Below are positions 1 through 6,390 of a stretch of 30,979 nucleotides of DNA, piece by piece. The DNA lies in NCBI GenBank assembly GCA_024244665.1, contig JAAEOI010000216.1, positions 1 to 30,979 of the forward strand, given 5' to 3'. Each line of letters opens with the position of its first letter. The first letter of the stretch is position 1. This DNA comes from Bacteroidota bacterium. Its GTDB lineage: Bacteria > Bacteroidota > Bacteroidia > Bacteroidales > GCA-2748055. Below the pieces are notes generated by a model, which saw only the letters and a program-made list of their open reading frames with translations, did no database searches and was not told where the DNA came from. A program made the translations under genes and the position numbers.

Positions 1-2
1 AA

Positions 3-1001
3 GCAGCTTTAGCCGGAAAGCCTACGGATAAAATCCCGGTTATGTTGCACAATTTTATGATGGTTGCCAGGGAGGCCGGCCTTACCATGGAACAATACAG
101 GAATGACCCTGCAGCCATTGCGGATGCATTTATCAGGTCTATTGAAAAATATGAGTATGATGGTGTATTAGTGGATATAGATACGGTAACTCTCGCCGGT
201 GCCTGTGGTGTAAAGGTTGATTTCCCGCTAAACGAACCTGCTCGCTCCCATAAGGGGATATTGGATTCATATGAGGAACTTAATAAGCTGCCACCCCCGG
301 ATGCAGGTAGCTATAGATATGTCCAGGTCTGGTGTGAAGCTGTGCGCCTGCTGAAAGATCACTTTGCAGATGAAATATATATCAGGGGGAACTGTGATCA
401 GGCTCCATTTTCTCTGGCTAGTATGATTCGTGGCACTGAAAACTGGATGACAGATCTATACCTGGCAGAGGAGAGCCTGCTTTTCGGGCTCCTGGAATTC
501 TGCACAGAAGTCAGCTGCCAGTTTATCCGCTTAATGGCCCAAACAGGAGCACATATGGTATCCAATGGAGACAGTCCGGCCGGTCCGGAGCTGATCCCGG
601 CAGATATGTATGTGAAATTTGCCTTACCCTTTGAAAAAAGGGTGGTGGATGTAGCACATGAGGCAGGTGTGGATTATGTGCTTCACGTATGTGGAAATAC
701 CGATATCATCCTTGACCGGATGATAGAGACCGGGGCCGATGGACTGGAACTCGATTATAAGACCGATGTTCAAAAGGCATATGACCTGATGAAAGACAAA
801 TGTACATTTTTCGGGAACCTTGATCCTTCGGGCATATTGGCCCTCGGGACCCCGGAATTGGTGAGGGAAAAGACCCTTGATCTGCTTGATATATATTCGA
901 AAACAAACCGTTTTGTTCTGAACTCCGGATGTGCTATCCCGTCGAGTGCACCTGAAGAAAATATCAAGATGTTTATTAAGACAGCAAGGGAGTATCGGTA
1001 A
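3..1001 (+). CDS. MtaA/MtbA-like URO-D superfamily methyltransferase, 5' end outside window
   Basis: The reading frame is already open at base 3, and the residues before the first ATG (42) read AALAGKPTDKIPV. That is the usual URO-D family N-terminus, so the true start lies upstream of the window and only about 10-15 residues should be missing. Counting from the ATG at 42, the protein shows His215-x-Cys217 (LHVCGN) and Cys297 (NSGCAIP). This is the H-x-C...C zinc site of the MtaA/MtbA methylcobamide methyltransferases, which true uroporphyrinogen decarboxylases lack. GNCDQAPFSLA near residue 117 is also typical of this branch. By family, such proteins move methyl groups between a corrinoid protein and a thiol or folate acceptor in the cytoplasm. 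The substrate here is unknown. A second URO-D gene follows after 21 bases, and then a sugar transporter. No corrinoid-binding protein is visible in the window; it could lie upstream. Confidence 0.85.
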   Translation, partial: AALAGKPTDKIPVMLHNFMMVAREAGLTMEQYRNDPAAIADAFIRSIEKYEYDGVLVDIDTVTLAGACGVKVDFPLNEPARSHKGILDSYEELNKLPPPDAGSYRYVQVWCEAVRLLKDHFADEIYIRGNCDQAPFSLASMIRGTENWMTDLYLAEESLLFGLLEFCTEVSCQFIRLMAQTGAHMVSNGDSPAGPELIPADMYVKFALPFEKRVVDVAHEAGVDYVLHVCGNTDIILDRMIETGADGLELDYKTDVQKAYDLMKDKCTFFGNLDPSGILALGTPELVREKTLDLLDIYSKTNRFVLNSGCAIPSSAPEENIKMFIKTAREYR

Positions 1002-1022
1002 ATAGTGATAATCAGATAAGCC

Positions 1023-2084
1023 ATGACACCCAGGGAAAGATTTTTATGCGCAATGATGGGGGGGACCCCTGACCGGGTCCCAATCTATGAGCACCTTTTT
1101 AGTCGAAATCTTTTGAAAGAGCAACTTGGTTATTCCACTGAATTGTATGAAGGCGAAGCTCAGGCAAAGCTGGCGGCAAAACTGGGAATCGATAGCATAT
1201 GGACGCCGCTAAATGGATTCTGCGGAATAGAAGATGTGGTTCATCATGAAAATGAAATCTACCAGGATGAATGGGGTGTAACTTATAAAAAGAATGGTTG
1301 GCCGATTATTGCCCAGATTGATACACCTGTTAAGAACAGGGAAGACTGGGTGAAATATTCACTTCCGCAGGTGGACACAGCGGCCAGATTGAAAATATTC
1401 AAAGAGACCGTGAATGCAAATGAAAAAGATCTGGCGGTGGTAGGTGGATTGCTGGGCCCGTTTACAATGATGACCTGGTATTTCATGGATTTCGAGAATT
1501 TTTCCATGAGTCTTTTCATGGATCCTGACCTGGTACATGAGATGGTTGATTCTTTTGTGGACTGGGCTTTGGGTGCAGCAAAGCTTGCGGTAGATTCCGG
1601 GGGAGTGGATGTTTTCCAGATATCGGATGATTGGGGCGGATCAAATGGTTTGTTGATTTCGCCTGAGCATTTCAGCGAGTTTTTCATGAAACCTTTCACA
1701 AGGCTGGTGCAAGGCTTAAAAGCTCTGGGCACACCTGTCCTCATGCACAATGACGGACAGATCTGGGATGTTTTGGATGATCTTGTTGCAAGCGGCATTA
1801 ATGGATACCACCCTGTTGAAAAATCTGCTGGCATGGACTTGAAAGTAGTCAAGGAAAAGTATGCGGGAAGAATATGCCCTGTGGGAAATGTAAATAATAA
1901 AACCACCATGGTGACCGGCACACCGGAGCAGGTGGTCGCCGAAGTAAAGGAATGTATTGACATTGCTGCCCCGGGAGGAGGCTATATCATCGCCACTGAT
2001 CACAGTTTGCATGACGATATTCCTGCTGAAAATGTATATGCATTTATTGAGGCTGTACATAAATACGGACAATATCAATTGTAA
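1023..2084 (+). CDS. URO-D superfamily protein, sugar-locus type without the zinc site
   Basis: This 353-residue protein starts with MTPRERFLCAMMGGTPDRVP, the standard URO-D superfamily opening, so the start is secure. The TIM-barrel landmarks are present: SDDWGGSNGL around residue 201, MHNDGQ around 241, and ATDHSLHDDIPAENV around 324. At the position of the MtaA zinc motif it has His-Asn-Asp rather than His-x-Cys, and the late cysteine is replaced by the Asp326-His327-Ser328 segment. It should therefore not bind zinc in the MtaA manner, nor is it a haem-pathway HemE: there is no haem gene nearby. Members of this type are, to my knowledge, common beside glycosidase genes and lack a proven reaction. 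It lies between the MtaA-like gene and the MFS sugar transporter on the same strand with short gaps, so they are probably co-transcribed. The function is inferred only to be linked to sugar use. Confidence 0.85.
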   Translation: MTPRERFLCAMMGGTPDRVPIYEHLFSRNLLKEQLGYSTELYEGEAQAKLAAKLGIDSIWTPLNGFCGIEDVVHHENEIYQDEWGVTYKKNGWPIIAQIDTPVKNREDWVKYSLPQVDTAARLKIFKETVNANEKDLAVVGGLLGPFTMMTWYFMDFENFSMSLFMDPDLVHEMVDSFVDWALGAAKLAVDSGGVDVFQISDDWGGSNGLLISPEHFSEFFMKPFTRLVQGLKALGTPVLMHNDGQIWDVLDDLVASGINGYHPVEKSAGMDLKVVKEKYAGRICPVGNVNNKTTMVTGTPEQVVAEVKECIDIAAPGGGYIIATDHSLHDDIPAENVYAFIEAVHKYGQYQL

Positions 2085-2109
2085 GATGTTGATGAAATAA
2101 GAGATAGTC

Positions 2110-3561
2110 ATGAATACTAAAACATCCCTCTACCTGGTAATGGTGAGTTTTGTGGCAACAATCGGAGGATTTCTATTTGGGTACGATACTGCCATCATTG
2201 CGGGTTGCAACTCATTTATACAGTTGCATTTTCAGCTGACACCCGTCATGCTGGGCTGGGTCGTATCATCCGCTTTACTGGGAACCCTGGCGGGGTGTGT
2301 CATTTCAGGGACCATCACCGACCGGATTGGAAGGAAGAATTCATTACTTGTGGCCGCATCTTCCTTAGGGGTATCAGCTATTGCCTCCATGCTAATCCCC
2401 CAGTTTTTGGGTGATCCTGAGCAGGCGGTCTGGTTGACTTCAAACCCAGGGTTTGCTTTTAATATGCTGATTGTTGCCCGTGTGATTGGAGGAATCGGGG
2501 TTGGTATCACCTCGGTGGTTGCCCCTGTATACATATCGGAATTATCTCAGCCGGAAAACAGGGGTAAAATTGTCTCCATATATCAGCTGTCAATAACTTT
2601 GGGAATTCTTCTGGCCTTCTTTATGGATTGGATTGTATTAAACCGTGCTGGTGAAGGTGCAGGGGTAATTACAAATGAAGCCAGGGGGATCTGGAAGTGG
2701 TTATTTGTGGAGGAATTGTGGCGTGGTATGTTCGGAACGGAGATCCCCATCGCAATCCTGTTTTTCATTTTACTCTTTTTCATTCCTGAAAGTCCGCGCT
2801 GGCTGGTCACAAAGGGAAGGCACGCAGAGGCAATGAAAACGCTGATTAGTATAAGCGGAAAAGAACGGGCAGAAACACAAATGGTTGAAATAATAGAAAT
2901 GGTAAAGGCCGAAAAAGGAGGAATCAGGGAATTGTTTCAGCCTTTTTTACGCATTCCACTTCTGATAGGAATACTCCTGCCCATGTTTTCCCACTTAAGC
3001 GGAATTGCAGCCATCATGTATTTCGCACCGAATATCATCAACGAAGCCGTTCAGAGTGTTGAAAACTCCTTTCTGGGTGCGGTGCTTGTAGGGGTCGTAA
3101 ATTCTGCATTTACATTTGTGGCGATTTTAAATATTGAAAGATATGGAAGACGCAAGTTACTTTTGATTGGAGTAATCGGAGCATTTATCTCCCTGTCCGC
3201 CGTTGGCGTTTTCTTTGCCATAGGATCCAGGCTGATTCTGATTCCCTTACTTATGTATGTGGCATGTTTTGCCTTTTCCTACGGACCTATTGTTTGGGTT
3301 ATTATCAGTGAAATCTTCCCAAACCGCATCAGGGGACTGGCTGTTTCTATCAGCAGCTTCTCTCTCATGGCAACCGGTTTCTTTATAACCCTTACCAATC
3401 CTGTGCTACTTGATACCATTTTACCATCAGGTACTTTTTTCTTATATGCCGGACTGACAATTCCTGCGATCTGGTTTATCCGGAGATTCGTTCCCGAGAC
3501 AAAGGGTAAAACACTGGAGGAAATTGAAAAATTTTGGAGGCAAAAATCAAAAACGGATTAG
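2110..3561 (+). CDS. MFS sugar porter family transporter
   Basis: This 483-residue polytopic membrane protein carries the sugar-porter signatures: GFLFGYDTAIIAGC near residue 21, DRIGRK at 71-76, PESPRWL at 226-232, ERYGRRK at 343-349, and PETKGKTLEEIE near the C-terminus. About twelve hydrophobic segments are visible, with a long cytoplasmic stretch after the sixth. These transporters move monosaccharides across the inner membrane, usually by proton symport. The QQxSGIN segment of helix 7 that contacts hexose in XylE/GLUT relatives reads MFSHLSGIAAI here, so the substrate may differ from glucose or xylose. It follows the URO-D pair by 25 bases and precedes the broken BNR gene by 11 bases. 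I infer that it carries a sugar processed by this locus; which sugar cannot be read from the sequence. Confidence 0.9.
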   Translation: MNTKTSLYLVMVSFVATIGGFLFGYDTAIIAGCNSFIQLHFQLTPVMLGWVVSSALLGTLAGCVISGTITDRIGRKNSLLVAASSLGVSAIASMLIPQFLGDPEQAVWLTSNPGFAFNMLIVARVIGGIGVGITSVVAPVYISELSQPENRGKIVSIYQLSITLGILLAFFMDWIVLNRAGEGAGVITNEARGIWKWLFVEELWRGMFGTEIPIAILFFILLFFIPESPRWLVTKGRHAEAMKTLISISGKERAETQMVEIIEMVKAEKGGIRELFQPFLRIPLLIGILLPMFSHLSGIAAIMYFAPNIINEAVQSVENSFLGAVLVGVVNSAFTFVAILNIERYGRRKLLLIGVIGAFISLSAVGVFFAIGSRLILIPLLMYVACFAFSYGPIVWVIISEIFPNRIRGLAVSISSFSLMATGFFITLTNPVLLDTILPSGTFFLYAGLTIPAIWFIRRFVPETKGKTLEEIEKFWRQKSKTD

Positions 3562-3567
3562 AAGGAG
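3562..3567 (+). promoter_or_regulatory. Strong Shine-Dalgarno of the broken BNR gene
   Basis: AAGGAG lies 5 bases before the ATG at 3573. Most genes here have no such motif, so it marks 3573 as the original start. That start now leads into a TGA after four codons (3585-3587). Confidence 0.6.
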
Positions 3568-3572
3568 ATGCA

Positions 3573-4487
3573 ATGAACAGATTATGAGTTTATGAAATAG
3601 TTTTGTTGGTGTTGTTTGCCATAACAGGGTCTGTATTGCCAGTCTCCGGTCAATCGGAACTTATGTGCAAAAAGAGAGGTGATTTTCTGGTCGATACCTG
3701 TGCGCTGACAATCAACGGACGCTTTGGACAGTCTGTCAATGGCCAGGCTTTTCAACAGGATGCTGTGATCACACATTTAGATTACCAGTATGTGGGATAT
3801 TACAATGGGAAACGGCAGGTTTGTATGGCAAGACGAAAACTCCCTGCCGGAGACTGGGAGATCATTCGATTCAGCGATTATCAATTCAAAAACGATGATG
3901 CACACAATACAATCTCCATTGGAATCTGTCCCGGCGATGGAACCATCCACCTGGCATTCGACCATCATGTGGATACGCTTCATTACAGGGTATCCCATAA
4001 AGATGTGGCGACAAAACCGGACGCTTTAAAGTGGGACGAATCTCTGTTCAGCGATATTTCGCCAAGGCTGACGAAATATACCATTGAGCGGATCCTGGAT
4101 GTAACATATCCCCGTTTCTTCCAGACTCCGGGAGGAGGTCTGCAATTTCGATACCGGCGTGGCGGTTCCGGCAATGGTGACAACATGCTTGTTGAGTATA
4201 CTCCGGAGACCGGCAGATGGTCCTTCCCCTGGCAGATCGATTCACGTGAAGGTCGCTTCAGGGTGGAGCTTGATGAGAACTTCCGCCGCAATGCATATAC
4301 CAATGGCTACGATTACGGACCTGATGGCAAACTCCATACGACCTGGGTATGGCGGGAGCGGGTTCAGGGGGGCAATCATGATCTTATGTATGCCTTCAGT
4401 GTAGACGGAGGCAGAACCTGGCTCAATAACGCAGGACAGGCGCTGAAGATCCCACCCCGTGTTGAATCACCCAGGCTCATTTTTTGA
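3573..4487 (+). pseudogene. BNR-repeat (BNR_4-like) exported protein, early stop and 3' truncation
   Basis: From the ATG at 3573 the frame reads M-N-R-L-stop, then continues V-Y-E-I-V-L-L-V-L-F-A-I-T-G into a clear signal peptide ending near VSGQ. The TGA at 3585-3587 thus interrupts the original start region. A weak restart at TTG 3603 would give 294 residues and keep part of the signal peptide. The body resembles BNR_4 proteins: DISPRLTKYTIERILDVTYP, GNGDNMLVEYTPET, and the Asp-box-like SVDGGRTW. Proteins of this group, including some polysaccharide lyases, are usually well over 400 residues. Here the frame stops just after PRLIF, and the sequence turns AT-rich before the hip operon. I read it as a gene decayed at both ends. 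It could still make a fragment, but catalytic activity is doubtful. Confidence 0.7.
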
Positions 4488-4557
4488 AAGCTGATGTGGG
4501 AGCATTATCGTTTGCGGAGTTATTCTGAGCCCCTTAGAATATTTATAATGAACATTT

Positions 4558-4575
4558 TTACCGCCACAACAGTAA
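4558..4575 (+). promoter_or_regulatory. HipB-type operator 1
   Basis: TTACCGCCACAACAGTAA has the layout 5-bp arm, 8-bp spacer, 5-bp arm, with arms TTACC and AGTAA. It is the farthest of three related sites before hipB. E. coli HipB binds TATCC-N8-GGATA, the same 5-8-5 geometry. Confidence 0.6.
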
Positions 4576-4610
4576 TTTTTGTCAATTCTATAATGATGCG
4601 CATGCTTTTA

Positions 4611-4641
4611 TTGAAATATTACCGCTGTAGAGGTAATATTT
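4611..4641 (+). promoter_or_regulatory. Candidate promoter of the hipBST operon
   Basis: TTG at 4611-4613 and TAATATTT at 4634-4641 are 20 bases apart, the spacing of the Bacteroidota -33/-7 elements (TTG, TAnnTTTG). The second element has two mismatches. Operator 2 fills the spacer, so a bound repressor would block the polymerase. This is an inference from spacing only. Confidence 0.3.
4619..4636 (+). promoter_or_regulatory. HipB-type operator 2
   Basis: TTACCGCTGTAGAGGTAA is the best of the three sites: the arms TTACC and GGTAA are perfect inverted repeats around an 8-bp spacer. It starts 61 bases after operator 1. Confidence 0.65.
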
Positions 4642-4678
4642 AGCAAAAAGCATGATATTTATGAATAAATTTCTTAAA

Positions 4679-4696
4679 TTACCGCTATAACAGTAA
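4679..4696 (+). promoter_or_regulatory. HipB-type operator 3, next to the hipB start
   Basis: TTACCGCTATAACAGTAA starts 60 bases after operator 2 and ends 4 bases before the hipB ATG. It occupies the position where a ribosome binding site would be, so repressor binding here could also affect transcript elongation. Confidence 0.6.
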
Positions 4697-4700
4697 AAAC

Positions 4701-4940
4701 ATGTCAGAATCTAAGGAATTAGCAGCCATAGTTAAAATGCATCGAAAAGCAGCAAAACTTTCTCAATTACAATTGGCAGAATTGGCAGGAGTTGGAAAGA
4801 CAGTTGTATTTGATGTAGAAAAAGGTAAAGAGACTGTCAAGCTCCATACATTGAGAAAAATATTGAAAGTATTAAATATTGAGATGCAATTAACAAGTCC
4901 ATTACTCAATAATCAAATTGATATAAATGAGAAAAGCTAA
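4701..4940 (+). CDS. hipB: HipB-like XRE-family antitoxin and repressor
   Basis: This 79-residue protein is a single helix-turn-helix domain of the XRE type. MHRKAAKLSQLQLAELAGVG at residues 13-32 holds the two DNA-binding helices, followed by KTVVFDVEKGKETVKLHTL. HipB proteins dimerise, bind inverted-repeat operators and repress the operon; three matching 18-bp sites lie directly upstream. The ATG at 4701 is the only sensible start. The gene overlaps hipS by 14 bases, so translation is probably coupled. Base composition is far more AT-rich than the sugar genes on both sides, which suggests acquisition by transfer. Its identity as an XRE regulator is secure; the HipB assignment depends on the two following genes. 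Confidence 0.88.
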   Translation: MSESKELAAIVKMHRKAAKLSQLQLAELAGVGKTVVFDVEKGKETVKLHTLRKILKVLNIEMQLTSPLLNNQIDINEKS

Positions 4941-5241
4941 AGTGTATGTAAACGGAATTGAAGCAGGCATTTTTAGTGAAATAATGCAAGGTGCTGAATA
5001 TATCTTTGATTATCATGAAGGATATGATGGACTTGAAGTATCTCGAACAATACTACCCTCCCAAAAGAAACACACATTTACCAAATTCCCTCCATTCTTT
5101 GAAGGATTGCTTCCAGAAGGTATTCAATTAGAAGGTTTATTGAAATTGAATAAAATTGATAGGAATGACTTTTTCTCACAATTAATTTCTGTCGGAGATG
5201 ATGTAGTTGGAGTTGTCACGATAAAAGAGATAATTGAATGA
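4927..5241 (+). CDS. hipS: HipS-like protein (HipA N-terminal subdomain as a separate gene)
   Basis: This 104-residue protein matches the N-subdomain 1 (Couple_hipA) of HipA. The opening KVYVNGIEAGIFSE is followed by the conserved FPPFFEGLLPEG near residues 55-66 and by DFFSQLISVGDDVVGVVTI. In one-piece HipA this region is fused to the kinase; here it ends with its own stop codon, and the next gene starts in a 4-base overlap (ATGA at 5238). The arrangement hipB-hipS-hipT and the small size match the tripartite HipBST system of enteropathogenic E. coli, where HipS, not HipB, neutralises the kinase. The same role here is an inference from family and gene order. The short length is not a frameshift artefact, because the overlap is a normal start-stop junction. 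Confidence 0.85.
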   Translation: MRKAKVYVNGIEAGIFSEIMQGAEYIFDYHEGYDGLEVSRTILPSQKKHTFTKFPPFFEGLLPEGIQLEGLLKLNKIDRNDFFSQLISVGDDVVGVVTIKEIIE

Positions 5242-6167
5242 ACAAATGTCCAATTACATATTTACCATGTGGGGAAAATAGATATAATGAAAAAGGACTT
5301 AAGCTATTAGCATCTGGTTTATCCCAACTTAAACAACTTGAATATACTGCTGAGGAACAAAGGGAAGAAGCATTTCACCGAAGTAGTAAAATGTCTTTGC
5401 AGGGCATTCAGCCAAAACTAAGTGCTGTATTAAATATCAAGGAGGAAAAATTTGATATTGTAGATAGAAATGGGAGGTATATACTCAAACCTCAGCACCA
5501 TATATATCCTCAAATGCCGGAAAATGAGGATTTGACAATGCGCTTGGCAGAGTCAATAGATTTAGATGTGCCAATTCATGGTATGATATGGGCAAAAGAC
5601 AATACATTAACTTATTTCATTAAAAGATTCGATAGGAAAGGTCAAAAGGATAAAATCCCTGTCGAGGATTTCGCTCAATTGGCAGGATTAAGTCGTGATA
5701 CCAAGTATAACTATAGCATGGAAAAAGTAGTTAAACTTTTTAATGCGCATTGTACTTTTCCTGCTATAGAAAAAGTGAAATTATTCAAACTGGTATTATT
5801 CTGCTTTATTACGGGGAATGAAGATATGCATCTTAAAAACTTTTCTATTATTAATCGGAATGGTAAGATTGATATATCACCTTGCTATGATTTACTAAAT
5901 ACAACTATTGAACTTAAAAGTGCATCTGAAGAGATTGCATTATCACTAAAAGGCAATAAGAAAAATCTAACAAAACAGATGCTGATTAAATATTTTGGTG
6001 GAGAAAGTTGTGGAATAAATAGTAAAGTAATCACTAATACAGTAGAAACAATTTTCGATGCAAGGCCAGGTTGGATCAATGAAATTACTAATTCGTTTCT
6101 ATCTGATGAAATGAAGGAGAAGTATATCGATGTTGTTGAATCAAGATTTGAAAGGCTGAGTATTTAA
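5238..6167 (+). CDS. hipT: HipT-like serine/threonine kinase toxin
   Basis: The 309-residue protein corresponds to the kinase core of HipA. Landmarks are the loop KMSLQGIQPKLSAV (residues 51-64, with Ser53), YILKPQHHIYPQMPENE with Lys84 for ATP, the catalytic loop GNEDMHLKNFS (193-203, Asp196) and the metal-binding SPCYDLLNT (Asp218). HipA-family toxins phosphorylate aminoacyl-tRNA synthetases: glutamyl-tRNA synthetase for HipA, tryptophanyl-tRNA synthetase for E. coli HipT. They thereby halt growth. The target of this protein is not predictable. All core motifs are present, so it looks active. It overlaps hipS by four bases and ends just before a small ORF. A hand count of the line 5701-5760 gives 18 G+C of 60, very unlike the flanking sugar genes. 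Confidence 0.88.
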   Translation: MNKCPITYLPCGENRYNEKGLKLLASGLSQLKQLEYTAEEQREEAFHRSSKMSLQGIQPKLSAVLNIKEEKFDIVDRNGRYILKPQHHIYPQMPENEDLTMRLAESIDLDVPIHGMIWAKDNTLTYFIKRFDRKGQKDKIPVEDFAQLAGLSRDTKYNYSMEKVVKLFNAHCTFPAIEKVKLFKLVLFCFITGNEDMHLKNFSIINRNGKIDISPCYDLLNTTIELKSASEEIALSLKGNKKNLTKQMLIKYFGGESCGINSKVITNTVETIFDARPGWINEITNSFLSDEMKEKYIDVVESRFERLSI

Positions 6168-6168
6168 T

Positions 6169-6390
6169 ATGACTGCTCCATTTAGTCAGATGCCCATGAA
6201 ATATTGCTTTATTGTATTCGTCGTTTTGATGTCTTTGGGTTCTCTATCCGAAAAGAATCGATACCTTGTAAGCACCGGCCTGCCGGGGACGATACAGATC
6301 CCCAATGAACCATTTGTTGACCCGGACAATCCGGTTCCCGGTCCTGTTGAATACCTGAAACCAGGAACAAATACATTTAAAGTATGGTAA
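6169..6390 (+). CDS. Small putative exported protein of unknown function
   Basis: The 73-residue ORF begins one base after the hipT stop codon and overlaps the next gene by 7 bases. A second start at 6196 would give MKYCFIVFVVLMSLGS, a plausible signal peptide. The rest is rich in proline and contains PNEPFVDPDNPVPGP and ends in NTFKVW. I do not recognise a family. It may be the right-hand scar of the hip insertion, for instance a truncated end of an older gene fused to new start codons, rather than a working protein. Base composition returns to that of the sugar locus within it, which places the end of the AT-rich insert near 6168. Confidence 0.35.
   Translation: MTAPFSQMPMKYCFIVFVVLMSLGSLSEKNRYLVSTGLPGTIQIPNEPFVDPDNPVPGPVEYLKPGTNTFKVW

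Noticed and set aside
1283..1963. 226-residue minus-strand ORF opposite the second URO-D gene
   Set aside because: It is low-complexity, serine/threonine-rich antisense of a clearly conserved gene, without recognisable domains.
3..2084. hemE (uroporphyrinogen decarboxylase of haem synthesis)
   Set aside because: The first has the MtaA zinc site, the second lacks HemE-type motifs, and no other haem gene is near.
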